NCBI GenBank assembly: GCA_910577105.1
Contig: CAJTMB010000001.1
Coordinates: 158,590 to 222,589 of the forward strand
From: an uncultured Lachnospiraceae bacterium
Lineage (GTDB): Bacteria; Bacillota; Clostridia; Lachnospirales; Lachnospiraceae
DNA: 64,000 nucleotides
Direction: 5' to 3'
Positions 16,451 through 27,661 of this stretch are shown in pieces. Within the stretch, counting starts at the first letter, position 1, and each line of letters begins with the position of its first letter. The notes beneath the pieces are model-generated. The model was not told the DNA's origin. It saw only the letters and a list, made by a program, of their open reading frames with translations, and did no database searches. A program made the translations under genes and the position numbers.

Positions 16451-17641
16451 CTATATCAACTGCGGTAAAAGTGATTCCCCTATTGTCCCCTTTGGCATTG
16501 CCACACCAAAATTCTGCGCAATCGTCGCCCCCACTGCGGCAAAATTCTTCCTGTCGCAAAGTCTTTCTCCCCCCGTTAACGCCGGAGAGTATATGAGCAG
16601 CGGCACCATTTCCTTTGTGTGGTCCGTCCCCTTAAAGGTGGGGTCATTGCCGTGGTCAGCGGTAATCATCAGCAAATCCTCCTCCTTCATGTTCGCAAGG
16701 AAAACACCCAGTTTTTCGTCAAACCGCTCCAGTTCCTGTCCGTAACCCAGTGGGTTTCGCCTATGTCCCCACAGCGCGTCAAAGTCTACCAGATTGGTAA
16801 AACAGAGTCCCGTAAATTCTTTCTCCAACAATTCAATTGTCTGCTCCATTCCGTGCACGCTGCTCTTTGATTTGTAGGCCTCGGTAATGCCCTCCCCGTC
16901 AAAGATATCCCTGATTTTTCCTACGCTGATGACGTCAAAACCCTTTTCCTTTAAAGCATCCAGTACGGTTTTTCCATAAGGCTTTAAGGCGTAGTCGTGC
17001 CGGTTTGCCGTTCGCTTAAACTCCCCTTTTCGCTTTCCCGTATAAGGCCGTGCAATCACGCGTCCGACCCTCCACTCGTCACGCATGGTCAGTTCCCTTG
17101 CAATTTCACAGCAACGGTACAATTCCTCCAAGCCAAAGGTTTCCTCATTTCCGCAGATTTGCAGCACCGAATCGGCAGAGGTATACACAATCATGGCGCC
17201 CGTGGCAATTTCCTCTTCTCCAAGTTCTTCCAGAATCTCCGTTCCGCTGGCAGACTTATTTCCGATAATGCGCCGTCCCGTCCGCCTGCTTAGTTCCTCT
17301 ATGAGCTCTTTTGGAAAACCGGTTTCCGTAAATGTCTGAAACGGCGTCGTGATGTGGAGACCCATCAGCTCCCAGTGTCCCGTCATGGTATCCTTCCCCG
17401 TGCTTGCCTCATGAAGCCTTGCCTGATATCCTTTTACCGCTTCAGGCTCTTTCACATGGGAAAGAGGATGAAGCCTGCCAAGGCCCAGCTTTGCCAGATT
17501 GGGGATTGAAAGTTCAGACATAAAAGCATCAATATGTCCCAGTGTGTCGCATCCTTCATCCCCGTAATCCGCTGCATTTTCCATGGCGCCTATGCCGAGG
17601 GAGTCAATGACAATGGTAAATATCCGTTTAAATTGTTTCAT
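16451..17641 (-). CDS. deoB: Phosphopentomutase
   Basis: Interconverts ribose-1-/deoxyribose-1-phosphate and the 5-phosphates in nucleoside salvage. 396 aa from ATG 17641, which gives the usual family length. A GTG start at 17695 would overlap glpK and add 18 unrelated residues. The alkaline phosphatase superfamily metal-binding residues are visible: [11 protein letters not shown] (Asp) near the N-terminus, [18 protein letters not shown] near the C-terminus, and the conserved [10 protein letters not shown]. It lies 25 bp after glpK, so it is probably transcribed with the glycerol genes. Confidence 0.95.
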   Translation of the reverse strand: MKQFKRIFTIVIDSLGIGAMENAADYGDEGCDTLGHIDAFMSELSIPNLAKLGLGRLHPLSHVKEPEAVKGYQARLHEASTGKDTMTGHWELMGLHITTPFQTFTETGFPKELIEELSRRTGRRIIGNKSASGTEILEELGEEEIATGAMIVYTSADSVLQICGNEETFGLEELYRCCEIARELTMRDEWRVGRVIARPYTGKRKGEFKRTANRHDYALKPYGKTVLDALKEKGFDVISVGKIRDIFDGEGITEAYKSKSSVHGMEQTIELLEKEFTGLCFTNLVDFDALWGHRRNPLGYGQELERFDEKLGVFLANMKEEDLLMITADHGNDPTFKGTDHTKEMVPLLIYSPALTGGERLCDRKNFAAVGATIAQNFGVAMPKGTIGESLLPQLI

Positions 17642-17666
17642 CCTGCTTTGCCCCGCTTTCCCGAAT

Positions 17667-19205
<1,539 letters not shown>

Positions 19206-19212
19206 TCATTTT

Positions 19213-19572
19213 TTATTCTGCTTGATTCGTTGCCACGATATCCACACCTGTTCCTGCAATATCCTTCACCAGCACATCCCCGATTTTCACCGGCGGGACA
19301 GCCTCCACCTGCCTAAGGGCCTCCATGCACTCCATAATTTTTCCTTTGGGAATGTCCCGGGCTGTTTTCACAGAAACCATCTGTCCTTTCCTGCCCTGAA
19401 TCCGCACCGTGCTGGTCACCATGCGCCTCGGGTCCGTCAGTTCGTTGCGCGCATACTCCGCACCCCTGCCACAGGTATTGCCTGTCACGGTAATATTTCC
19501 GTCCTCGTCCGTCACCGCCTTCAGTGCACATCCCAGCGGACATCTGATACAAGTCATTTCTTTAACCTGCAT
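19213..19572 (-). CDS. DUF1667 domain-containing protein
   Basis: 119 aa from ATG 19572 (AAGGAG ~6 bp upstream). An N-terminal Cys-rich motif MTCIRCPLGC plus NTCGRG (four Cys) suggests an iron-sulfur or zinc site, followed by a small domain with IPKGKIMECMEALR. In Clostridia DUF1667 genes regularly sit between the FAD oxidoreductases and glpK; a role as a small electron carrier for the oxidoreductase complex is inferred. It lies 25 bp downstream of the FAD oxidoreductase gene. Confidence 0.9.
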   Translation of the reverse strand: MQVKEMTCIRCPLGCALKAVTDEDGNITVTGNTCGRGAEYARNELTDPRRMVTSTVRIQGRKGQMVSVKTARDIPKGKIMECMEALRQVEAVPPVKIGDVLVKDIAGTGVDIVATNQAE

Positions 19573-19612
19573 ATCTTCTCCTTCCAATCCGGCATAAGCG
19601 TTTTATCTTGTC

Positions 19613-20917
19613 TCACACTTCAATGCATATTGTAATGTCAGAAAGCCTTTCCTGCGCCAGAATATCTGCTTTTTTGATTTTTACCTGTTCCATCTCTCCG
19701 GGCGCCAGAACGGGCCTTTTTATTTTACTGACACATCTGTCGCCAAAATAAACCGCTATACAGGCATTGCGGTACACCTGTCCCACGCGGAACCGGATAA
19801 TTTGTGTTTCCTCCATACAATACGGACGTATGGCGGAAGGAACCGTGTAACGGACGCCGTTTTTTGCGATAACAGCCAAACTTTCCTCTTTTTCCGACAA
19901 TTTTGTCACTTCTTGCGGATTTTCCTGCCCGTCGTCCCTCTGCACAAAAGCCGCCGCCTTTTCCCCGGCTTTTTTTGCCTCCTCCGATACATAGTCCACC
20001 AAATCATGGACATGCAGCACATTGCCGCAGGCAAACACACCGCTTACATTGGTTTCCAGACTTTCGTTGACAAAGGGACCGCCCGTCACCCGGTTCAGAT
20101 TTACCCCAAGGCCCGTGGAAAGTTCATTTTCGGGAATCAGCCCACAGGAAAGCAAAAGGGTATCGCAGGAAATATATTCCTCTGTTCCGGGAACCGGTTT
20201 CAAATTTTCATCCACCTGCGCCAGCGTCACGCCGCACACCCTGTCCTTTCCGTCTATATCCACCACGGTATGGCTTAATTTCAACGGAATACCATAATCA
20301 TCCAGACACTGCACAATATTTCTTTTCAAACCGCCGGAATATGGCATCAGCTCCGCAACCACTTTCACCTTTGCCCCTTCCAGAGTCATTCTTCTTGCCA
20401 TAATCAGGCCAATGTCCCCCGAGCCCAAAATCACAACCTCCCTGCCCGGCATCCTGCCCTCCATATTGACATACCGCTGTGCCGTACCGGCACAATAAAT
20501 GCCTGCCGGCCGGTATCCCGGAATATTCAGCGCGCCTCTGGGGCGCTCCCTGCATCCCATTGCAAGGATAACCGCCTTTGCTTCCACATAAAACAACCCT
20601 TCCCGGCGGTTCATCAGGGTCAGCACCTTCCGGCCTTCCTCCCCGGCGGCAATGGACAGTACCATGGTTTCCAGTTCATAAGGAATCTGAAGTTCCTTTG
20701 CCATCTCAATAAATCTTGCCGCATACTCCGGCCCCGTCAGCTCCTCCTGAAACGTATGCAGGCCAAAACCATTGTGAATGCACTGGTTGAGAATGCCGCC
20801 CAGTTTATCGTCACGTTCCAGTATCAAAACATCCGTCGTCCCTGCCCTGACTGCTGCAACTGCCGCCGCAAGCCCTGCCGGTCCGCCGCCTACAATAGCG
20901 ATATCTACCTGTCTCAC
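19613..20917 (-). CDS. NAD(P)/FAD-dependent oxidoreductase
   Basis: 434-aa pyridine nucleotide-disulfide type flavoprotein. It has an N-terminal FAD loop VGGGPAGLAAAVAA, a second NAD-type loop VILGSGDIGLIMARRM in the middle, and VFACGNVLHVHDLVDYVS near the C-terminus (FAD-binding ATG-like motif). There is no redox-active CxxxxC pair. The GTG start overlaps the previous gene's stop (GTGA), so the two oxidoreductases are translationally coupled. It probably hands electrons from glycerol-3-phosphate oxidation to NAD or another acceptor; the exact partner is unknown. Confidence 0.9.
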   Translation of the reverse strand: MRQVDIAIVGGGPAGLAAAVAAVRAGTTDVLILERDDKLGGILNQCIHNGFGLHTFQEELTGPEYAARFIEMAKELQIPYELETMVLSIAAGEEGRKVLTLMNRREGLFYVEAKAVILAMGCRERPRGALNIPGYRPAGIYCAGTAQRYVNMEGRMPGREVVILGSGDIGLIMARRMTLEGAKVKVVAELMPYSGGLKRNIVQCLDDYGIPLKLSHTVVDIDGKDRVCGVTLAQVDENLKPVPGTEEYISCDTLLLSCGLIPENELSTGLGVNLNRVTGGPFVNESLETNVSGVFACGNVLHVHDLVDYVSEEAKKAGEKAAAFVQRDDGQENPQEVTKLSEKEESLAVIAKNGVRYTVPSAIRPYCMEETQIIRFRVGQVYRNACIAVYFGDRCVSKIKRPVLAPGEMEQVKIKKADILAQERLSDITICIEV

Positions 20918-22431
20918 GCCTGCGCCTCCTCTCTGTCCTCCATGCTTACAAAGGCCTCCCTGCTTTCCTCATAGCCTTTGTTGTATCCGACCAGAAATCC
21001 TGAATCCTTCCCGGATTTGGTAATCTGCGCCATATCTGCGGAAAGCTCCCTTGCAAGGATTTCCACCGTTTTCGGCGCGCAGAATCCGGCCTGGCACCTG
21101 CCCATTCCGGCTCTCGTCCTGCGCTTTATGCCATCCAGCGTGGTGGCGCCAAGCGGCCTGTGAATGGCCGCCAGAATTTCTCCTTCCGTTACCTGCTCAC
21201 AACGGCAGATTACATTGGCAAAAGCAGGATTTTCTTTGATAAGACGTTGCTTCTCCTCATCCGTGGCAAGGCTCATGCCGGGCACGCCTTTCCTGTATGC
21301 CTTAAAGTCTTTTTTCAAGGCAGCGGGACGGATGCTTTGCAACAGGTTTGCCACGTACACACCGATTGCGGGGGCACAGGTCAGACCCGGCGATTCTATC
21401 CCGGCTACGTCAATAAAACCCGGTGCGTCTTCTGCTTCTCCTATGACAAAATCCCCGCCGTCCTCATGGGCGCGAAGTCCGGCAAAAGAAGTAATCACGG
21501 ATTTGGAAGGCAGGTCTTTCAGGCTCTTTGCCGCCTGTTCCAGTACCTTTCCCATTCCTTCCCCGGTAGTGCATGTTGCCTCTTTATTTTCTATATCCTG
21601 GGCGGTAGGCCCTAACAGCAGATTGCCATGGACCGTGGGCGTCACCAGAATACCCTTTCCCATTTTGGTGGGAAGCTGGAATACGGTATGGGAAACCAGA
21701 TTGCCCACCGTCCTGTCAAGCAGGCAGTACTCACCGCGTCTTGCAGTGATATGGAGTTTCTTTTCGCTGACCATATTGTGCAGCACATCCGCATATACGC
21801 CCGCCGCATTGATTACCACAGGCGCCTCAAAACACCCCTTATCCGTATGCACCCGGTAGAGGAAACCTTCCTTTCCTGCCCCTTCCCCGGTCACCGGCAT
21901 TTTTTCAATCTTTTCCACCGTAGTATCCAGTTTAAATTCCACGCCGTTTTCACAGGCATTTTCCGCCAATGCAATGGTAAGCCCGAAGGGACAGACAATT
22001 CCCCCCGCCGGCGCATACAATGCCGCTTTTACGTCCGGTGAAAGATTCGGCTCCAATTCCCTCAGCTTGTCGGGTTCTACAATGCACAGCCCTTCCACGC
22101 CGTTTTTTCTTCCCCGCTCCAAAAGCTCCAAAAGTCCTTCCCTTCCTTCTTCCTCAAAAGAAAGCACCAGGGAGCCATTCCTCTTAAAAGGAAAATCCAG
22201 TTCCCGGGAAAGAACATCCATCATACGGTTTCCCTCCACATTCAGGCGTGCTTTCAACGTTCCCGGCACTGCATCATGGCCAGCATGGACAATACCGCTG
22301 TTTGCCTTGGAAGTGCCTTCACATACATCGCTTTCCTTTTCCAGCACCAGCACCTTCCGCTCATAGCGGGAAAGTTCCCTTGCTATAGCCGCCCCGGACA
22401 CTCCCGCACCGATAATAATCACATCCGTCAT
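20914..22431 (-). CDS. FAD-dependent oxidoreductase with C-terminal BFD-like [2Fe-2S] domain (glycerol-3-phosphate dehydrogenase type)
   Basis: 505 aa from ATG 22431, behind AAAGGAGG. Domains in order: an N-terminal Rossmann FAD loop VIIIGAGVSGAAIARELS, a DAO-type oxidase domain with the substrate cap, and a C-terminal BFD-like Cys motif (CRCEQV ... CQAGFC) that binds an iron-sulfur cluster. In similar operons this is annotated as anaerobic glycerol-3-phosphate dehydrogenase or as an L-2-hydroxyglutarate oxidase-like protein. The glpK context favours glycerol-3-phosphate. It is the first gene of the operon. A classic GlpB/GlpC pair is absent. Confidence 0.85.
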   Translation of the reverse strand: MTDVIIIGAGVSGAAIARELSRYERKVLVLEKESDVCEGTSKANSGIVHAGHDAVPGTLKARLNVEGNRMMDVLSRELDFPFKRNGSLVLSFEEEGREGLLELLERGRKNGVEGLCIVEPDKLRELEPNLSPDVKAALYAPAGGIVCPFGLTIALAENACENGVEFKLDTTVEKIEKMPVTGEGAGKEGFLYRVHTDKGCFEAPVVINAAGVYADVLHNMVSEKKLHITARRGEYCLLDRTVGNLVSHTVFQLPTKMGKGILVTPTVHGNLLLGPTAQDIENKEATCTTGEGMGKVLEQAAKSLKDLPSKSVITSFAGLRAHEDGGDFVIGEAEDAPGFIDVAGIESPGLTCAPAIGVYVANLLQSIRPAALKKDFKAYRKGVPGMSLATDEEKQRLIKENPAFANVICRCEQVTEGEILAAIHRPLGATTLDGIKRRTRAGMGRCQAGFCAPKTVEILARELSADMAQITKSGKDSGFLVGYNKGYEESREAFVSMEDREEAQA

Positions 22432-22550
22432 AGCTTCCTCCTTTACCCAAATCCCCAAAGGTTTTCTTACGCCTTCCCTTCGGCAAAACCGCAAAAAGCC
22501 TGAACAAGAACTCTGTATTGTCTTTGCCCGGCTTTCCTCATCTACTATTT

Positions 22551-22579
22551 ATAATAGAACATAATGATTTTAAAAACAA
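22551..22579 (-). promoter_or_regulatory. Promoter of the glycerol operon
   Basis: TTGTTT (22579-22574), 17-bp spacer, TATTAT (22556-22551) on the minus strand, leaving a leader of ~110 nt before the first start. In the 22432-22894 gap I see this, plus GCACGAT/ATCGTGC half-sites (22742-22748 / 22799-22805) on the hflK side, and no ORF. Confidence 0.55.
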
Positions 22580-22894
22580 GATGATGATTGCAAAAATAGA
22601 ATTGTGTATGTGTTATAAGCCTCATCCATCCAATAGTGCATTTTACTGTCACACTGCTTTTCCGGTAAGCATTTGGATATCAGGCCGGGTGACCGGGAAT
22701 AGTAATTTATAATTGATGTGTCTGTTTTGCGTTAACAAACCGCACGATACCTTTTTTAACGTGCAAAGTTTATTTTATTTTTAGAAAACTTTTATGAAAT
22801 CGTGCCCAATCCATTATTGCGAAATAATACTGAAACATGTAAGATTAAAACCATAAAAAAGAATTGTTGCGCAAAGGCGCAGTTAGGAGCACTT

Positions 22895-23932
22895 ATGATG
22901 AAAGAATCTTTTCGTAACAGGCGAAACGGCTTTGAAACGGTTGAGCCGGGCGGCAAATCTTCTTCCAACACCCCTTGGAGAAAAATTGCAGGCATAGGCA
23001 TCGGTATTTTTGTAATATTGATACTTGCATTCAACTCCACCTATCAGATTAGGGAACAGGAACAGGCGGTGCTGATTACTTTCGGGCAGGCCACTCCCGT
23101 AACGGAACCGGGGCTGCATTTTAAAATCCCCTTTGTCCAGCAGGTCAGCAAAGTAAACACTACCATACAGGGAATTTCCATCGGATATGACCAGACCTCC
23201 AATGTCTCCAATGAAGATGAATCCCTGATGATTACTTCAGATTACAACTTTGTAAATGTGGACTTCTTTGTGGAGTACCGTTTTTCCGACCCGGTGAAAG
23301 CGGTTTTTGCTTCACGGGAGCCTGTTGCCATTTTAAAAAATATCAGCATGAGCTGCATACGAAATGTCATAGGCAGTTATCCGGTAGACGATGTATTGAC
23401 AACCGGAAAAAATGAAATTCAGGCTGCCATAAAAGAGATGATTTTAAAAAAGCTGGAAGAACAGGATTTGGGTATCCAGCTGGTAAACGTCACAATTCAG
23501 GATTCCGAACCTCCGACCATTGAAGTCATGGAAGCCTTCAAAGCGGTGGAAACGGCAAAGCAGGGCAAGGAAACGGCAATCAACAATGCCAACAAATACC
23601 GCAATGAGCAGATTCCTTCCGCCCAGGCCGAAGCTGATGCCATTATACAGGCGGCGGAAGCCGAAAAGACGGCACGCATCAATGAAGCACTTGCACAGGT
23701 GGCACGTTTTAACGCCATATATGAGGAATACAGCAAAAATCCTGAAGTAACCAGGGAACGCATGTTTTTTGAAGCAATGGAGGAGATTCTTCCTGACTTA
23801 AAGGTAATCATCGAAAGCCCAAACGGCAATATGCAGACCTTTTATCCGATTGAATCCTTTGTGGAGTTCCCTTCATCGGGTACCACTTCCGTTAACCAGC
23901 CTGCCGGCAACGACAGTTCCAGCCAGCAATAA
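22895..23932 (+). CDS. hflK: FtsH protease activity modulator HflK
   Basis: 345 aa from ATG 22895 (AGGAG at 6 bp); an in-frame Met at 22802 has no ribosome binding site. One N-terminal transmembrane segment (IAGIGIGIFVILILAFN) is followed by the SPFH/band-7 domain (STYQIREQEQAVLITFGQ, VEYRFSDP, QAAIKEMILKKL) and a long Ala/Glu-rich coiled coil (VETAKQGKETAINNANKY to ...AQVARFN). HflK and HflC form a membrane complex that restrains the FtsH protease. hflC follows by 12 bp; ftsH itself is at 40.8 kb on the other strand. Confidence 0.93.
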   Translation: MMKESFRNRRNGFETVEPGGKSSSNTPWRKIAGIGIGIFVILILAFNSTYQIREQEQAVLITFGQATPVTEPGLHFKIPFVQQVSKVNTTIQGISIGYDQTSNVSNEDESLMITSDYNFVNVDFFVEYRFSDPVKAVFASREPVAILKNISMSCIRNVIGSYPVDDVLTTGKNEIQAAIKEMILKKLEEQDLGIQLVNVTIQDSEPPTIEVMEAFKAVETAKQGKETAINNANKYRNEQIPSAQAEADAIIQAAEAEKTARINEALAQVARFNAIYEEYSKNPEVTRERMFFEAMEEILPDLKVIIESPNGNMQTFYPIESFVEFPSSGTTSVNQPAGNDSSSQQ

Positions 23933-23944
23933 GGAGGGCATATC

Positions 23945-24808
23945 ATGAAAACATTTAAAAAAGCCATTTTGGCAGCATTCCTGTTATTGTTACTTATTGT
24001 GGGTGCATCCAGTATTGTAGTCACACAGGAAAACGAATACAGCTTAATTCGGCAATTCGGCAAAGTAGACCATGTGGTAAGCGAGGCCGGCATCAGTTTC
24101 AAGGTGCCTTTCATCCAGAGCGTGGATAAGCTTCCCAAACAAACGCTTTTATACGACCTGGCATCTTCCGATGTCATTACCAGTGACAAAAAAACCATGA
24201 TTACGGACAGTTATATCCTGTGGCACATTACGGACCCCTTAAAATTTGCCCAGACCTTAAACTCCTCGATTGCAAACGCAGAAAGCCGTCTGGATACCAT
24301 TGTTTATAACTCCACAAAGAATATTATCAGCAGCATGAGGCAGGAAGATGTTATCAGCGGCAGGGATGGGGAACTTTCGGCAGCCGTCATTGAAAATATC
24401 GGAAATTCTCTCGAGCAATACGGTATAGAACTGCTTTCCTTTGAAACAAAGCATCTGGATTTACCCGGTGATAACAAAGCAGCCGTATATGAACGCATGA
24501 TTTCCGAACGCGACAACATTGCCGCCACCTATACCGCAGAAGGAAATTCGGAAGCACAGATTATTCGCAACTCCACAGACAGGGAAGTAGCCGTCATGCT
24601 TTCGGAAGCCAAAAAACAGGCGGAAATTTTGATAGCAGAAGGAGAAGCAGAATACATGAGGATACTTTCCGAGGCATATTCCGACCCGGCAAGAACAGAG
24701 TTCTATTCCTTTGTCAGAAGTCTTGATGCTGCAAAAGCTTCCATGACCGGCGGCAACAAAACTTTGATATTGTCCCCGGACTCTCCGATAGCTCGAATTT
24801 TTTATTAA
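23945..24808 (+). CDS. hflC: Protease modulator HflC
   Basis: 287 aa with an N-terminal transmembrane anchor (AILAAFLLLLLIVGASSIVVTQ), then an SPFH domain (ENEYSLIRQFGKVDHVVSEAGISFKVPFIQSV, YILWHITDP, AAVIENIGNSLEQYGIELLSFETKHLDLP) and an Ala/Glu-rich C-terminal coil ending in SPDSPIARIFY. It partners with HflK, 12 bp upstream, and the pair should be cotranscribed. The protein has the normal length for HflC. Confidence 0.93.
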   Translation: MKTFKKAILAAFLLLLLIVGASSIVVTQENEYSLIRQFGKVDHVVSEAGISFKVPFIQSVDKLPKQTLLYDLASSDVITSDKKTMITDSYILWHITDPLKFAQTLNSSIANAESRLDTIVYNSTKNIISSMRQEDVISGRDGELSAAVIENIGNSLEQYGIELLSFETKHLDLPGDNKAAVYERMISERDNIAATYTAEGNSEAQIIRNSTDREVAVMLSEAKKQAEILIAEGEAEYMRILSEAYSDPARTEFYSFVRSLDAAKASMTGGNKTLILSPDSPIARIFY

Positions 24809-24829
24809 AAAATATGTCGACCAAATGAT

Positions 24830-24858
24830 TTGCAATCATGATTTAGATATAGTACAAT
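24830..24858 (+). promoter_or_regulatory. Promoter of the gene at 24917
   Basis: TTGCAA, 17-bp spacer, TACAAT. The leader contains a small hairpin GTGTCACAGACAC. Confidence 0.6.
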
Positions 24859-24916
24859 AAAATTTGTAACATAATAAAGTGTCACAGACACCAATAAACG
24901 AAAGGAAGGTACCGTT

Positions 24917-25351
24917 ATGTTCTCACGGCCGATACGCGGATGGTCAGATGTCACTATTGAAAATTTTAAATGTGATGGTTCTTATTTAACAGATATTCCC
25001 CATGATGTTTTGTGTTCTGCAAAATCTGCACTGGAAAATGATATTCCTTTCGTCCTGTATTTAGATGAAGAAGGCAATGAAGTATTTATTTTTTCCTATT
25101 ATGAACGTACTTACGCCATAAGACAAATTGAGCCTCCTGAATTACATGTGTTTGAGATTGATTTTCGAAAACTGCTTGCCGAAATTATGCAGGACTTTAC
25201 AGACTATATCTACGACTGGAGTGCGTGGTCTGAATATGAGCTGACAGATGATGAAATTGATGAAAATAAAGTTAAGATGGAAGCCCAGATAGCAGAAATC
25301 CGCGAACTGTTAATACAAAAAAGAAACCCTTACGACAAAAACAGCTTCTGA
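24917..25351 (+). CDS. Acidic soluble protein of unknown function
   Basis: 144 aa with no transmembrane segment or signal. The composition is strongly acidic, with the C-terminal third rich in Asp/Glu (ELTDDEIDENKVKMEAQ) and likely helical. FVLYLDEEGNEVFIFSYYERTYAIRQIEPPELHVFEIDF looks like a beta-sheet core. No family is recognised. It has its own promoter and a strong terminator right after the stop, so it is a monocistronic gene between hflC and the convergent aldo/keto reductase. Confidence 0.75.
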   Translation: MFSRPIRGWSDVTIENFKCDGSYLTDIPHDVLCSAKSALENDIPFVLYLDEEGNEVFIFSYYERTYAIRQIEPPELHVFEIDFRKLLAEIMQDFTDYIYDWSAWSEYELTDDEIDENKVKMEAQIAEIRELLIQKRNPYDKNSF

Positions 25352-25368
25352 CCGGAAGCTGTTTTTGT
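25335..25368. terminator. Bidirectional terminator
   Basis: Perfect 14-bp stem ACAAAAACAGCTTC / GAAGCTGTTTTTGT with a 6-nt loop, spanning the stop of the unknown gene at 24917. It lies between that gene and the convergent aldo/keto reductase gene. Confidence 0.88.
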
Positions 25369-25389
25369 ATTTCCCTTTATTCTTACTGC

Positions 25390-26403
25390 CTAACCCAATG
25401 TAATTCTATCTATAGCATTCAATTCCTCTTCTGTAAAGCATTTCCCTTTCACCATTCTCACATTATCAATAATCTGAGACGGTTTTGAAGCACCAACCAG
25501 CACACTGGTAACTTCACCATCCCTAAGAATCCAGGACAATGCCATCTGTGCCAGAGTTTCGCCCCTTTCCAATGCTATCTCATTTAATGCTTTAATTTTC
25601 TCCAGCTTGTCCGGCGTGATTGCACTCTCATTTAAGAATCTGCCGTCCCGTCTTACCCTGCTGTCCTCCGGAATCCCCTGCAGATACTTATCAGTCAGCA
25701 GTCCCTGCTCCAACGGGCAAAAAGCGATAATGCCAACACCATTGTCAGCCACATAATGTTTTAATCCGGATTTCTCTATCTTACGGTTTAACATGGAATA
25801 ACTGCTTTGATGAAGGACGAAAGGGGTTCCCAACTCCCTTAAAATATCCATCGCTATTTCTGTCTGGGTCCTGCTATAATTGGAAATACCCACATAAAGG
25901 GCTTTTCCGCTTCTCACAATCCCGTCCAGTGCCAGCATGGTTTCTTCTATAGGCGTTTCATCATCCGGCCTGTGATGATAAAAAATATCCACATAATCCA
26001 GACCCATCCTTTTTAAGCTCTGGTCCAGGCTGGCAACCAGATACTTTTTGCTTCCGCCATCCCCATAAGGCCCCGGCCACATGCCATATCCTGCTTTGGT
26101 GGAAATAACCAGTTCATCCCGGTAAACACCCAGACTGTTTTTAAGTATTCTCCCAAAATTTGCTTCGGCGGCTCCTGCTACCGGGCCATAATTGTTTGCC
26201 AAATCAAAATGTGTTATCCCATTATCAAAAGCAGTATGACACAATTCCAACATATTGTCAAAACTGGCATTGCTGCCAAAATTATGCCACAATCCTAATG
26301 ATACAGCGGACAGTTTTAGTCCACTGTTCCCACAATTAAAATACCTCATTCCGTCATAGCGGTTATCTGCCGCAACATAGTGGCCATACCCTGCATCATT
26401 CAT
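25390..26403 (-). CDS. Aldo/keto reductase
   Basis: 337 aa from ATG 26403 (AGGAGG); the longer frame to 26499 has no ribosome binding site. NADPH-dependent (beta/alpha)8 reductase. Visible motifs: FDLANNYGP with the catalytic Asp and Tyr, STKAGYGMWPGPYGDGGSKK with Lys, DIFYHHRPDDETPIEET with His, and the cofactor segment SVLVGASKPSQIIDN. The sequence resembles YghZ/GpR (L-glyceraldehyde 3-phosphate reductase) type members, which detoxify methylglyoxal or reduce glyceraldehyde phosphate; the substrate is not certain. Confidence 0.9.
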   Translation of the reverse strand: MNDAGYGHYVAADNRYDGMRYFNCGNSGLKLSAVSLGLWHNFGSNASFDNMLELCHTAFDNGITHFDLANNYGPVAGAAEANFGRILKNSLGVYRDELVISTKAGYGMWPGPYGDGGSKKYLVASLDQSLKRMGLDYVDIFYHHRPDDETPIEETMLALDGIVRSGKALYVGISNYSRTQTEIAMDILRELGTPFVLHQSSYSMLNRKIEKSGLKHYVADNGVGIIAFCPLEQGLLTDKYLQGIPEDSRVRRDGRFLNESAITPDKLEKIKALNEIALERGETLAQMALSWILRDGEVTSVLVGASKPSQIIDNVRMVKGKCFTEEELNAIDRITLG

Positions 26404-26581
26404 AAGAAATCCTCCTAAACACTCCCTTTTTTCTATTATTGGTTTCCTTTTCATTTTATACGAAAACGCTGTTTTTTTCCATATGAATTTTGAAATCAAA
26501 ATATAAACCCATTGCGTAATTTTACAAAGTATTTGATAAATTATACCGGATGCGACCGGATTTCACATTGTAAATGCGCGG

Positions 26582-27448
26582 TTAGGGCAACAAAGTTAAA
26601 AGATATCTGATAAAATTTTCCGGGCAATCGCCTGCGGCTGCAAATCCGAGAGTTTCCAGCAGTGAACGTGAAACGGTATTCTCTGAAGCCACCAAAGCCT
26701 GTACCGTATCAAATCCCAGTTCGATGGCGCCATACAAAAGCATAGCGCTGCAGACTTCTTTTGCCAATCCTCTTCTTTGCCAGGGTTTTCCTATTATAAA
26801 TCCCAGTTCCGGCTCTTTGTAACCTCCCCGCAGGTCAAATCCTGCCCTGCCAATCACCTCTCCCGTTTCTTTCAAAAGCACGGTCCATATACCGAATCCA
26901 TAAAATTCATACATGTTTTTCCGATACTGTTCCACATAACGCAGTTCATCCGCTTTGTCCGCAAACAGGTTTTCCATATACTGTGTAATGGAAGCATCCG
27001 CATATATTTTATAAAAAGCATCCACATCCTCCGGCGTCGTCTCCCGTACGATACAACGCGATGTCTCCAGAATCTGCCACGGAATGCCCACATTTCTTCT
27101 GTAAACCTTATCCAGATAATCCGCCGTAAACCCTTCCGGCTCGGTCAAGTAACGCACACCGTCAAAAGCTCTGTGCCGGTTTTTATTATGAAGGCATCCC
27201 AGCACCGGATGCCCCTTTTCGGCTGTCCTTACCGCCTTTTCTTCACAATCTGTCACAAAAATAAAATTCTTTTCAGCGTATGACGTGGAATTTGTTAGAG
27301 CATCACAGCGGTTGTCCCATTCCTCCCCGCTAAGTACGGACAGAATAATGCCATCCTTTCTCAGGTCTGCCGCAAAAAGCGCCTGCCATTCTGCCGTCAG
27401 TATCCGGTTTTCTTCTATATATAAATATACTTGTTGCAACAAAGTCAT
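26582..27448 (-). CDS. GNAT family N-acetyltransferase with N-terminal HAD-like domain
   Basis: 288 aa. Residues ~1-115 hold a separate domain with FVTDCEEKAVRTAEKGHPVLGCLH and GVRYLTEP, resembling a degenerate HAD-like receiver without the catalytic Asp nucleophile motif. Residues ~125-285 are a RimJ/RimL-type GNAT fold (CIVRETTPEDVDAFYKIY, LGFIIGKPWQRRGLAKEVCSAMLLYGAI with the acetyl-CoA loop QRRGLAKE, SRSLLETLGF). The acceptor is not known; N-terminal amine or ribosomal protein acetylation is typical of the class. It is divergent from the cyclophilin gene. Confidence 0.87.
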   Translation of the reverse strand: MTLLQQVYLYIEENRILTAEWQALFAADLRKDGIILSVLSGEEWDNRCDALTNSTSYAEKNFIFVTDCEEKAVRTAEKGHPVLGCLHNKNRHRAFDGVRYLTEPEGFTADYLDKVYRRNVGIPWQILETSRCIVRETTPEDVDAFYKIYADASITQYMENLFADKADELRYVEQYRKNMYEFYGFGIWTVLLKETGEVIGRAGFDLRGGYKEPELGFIIGKPWQRRGLAKEVCSAMLLYGAIELGFDTVQALVASENTVSRSLLETLGFAAAGDCPENFIRYLLTLLP

Positions 27449-27591
27449 ACCCTCTCCCTTGAAATCTTATCAATCATACATCTTTTAATGCATCACCATT
27501 TACCTCAATAAAAAAACAAATTACATATAACATTATAACACATAATAAGTGAAGATTATGGAATGAAGCAAAAGATAATAAATACGTCTAC

Positions 27592-27620
27592 TTGTTTTTC
27601 TCTGTAAAATGATGTAGTAT
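27592..27620 (+). promoter_or_regulatory. Promoter of the cyclophilin gene
   Basis: TTGTTT, 17-bp spacer, TAGTAT, about 40 bp upstream of the start. Confidence 0.65.
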
Positions 27621-27661
27621 TTTTATTGTAACTTTATTTCAGGGAGAAAGGAAGAATAAAT

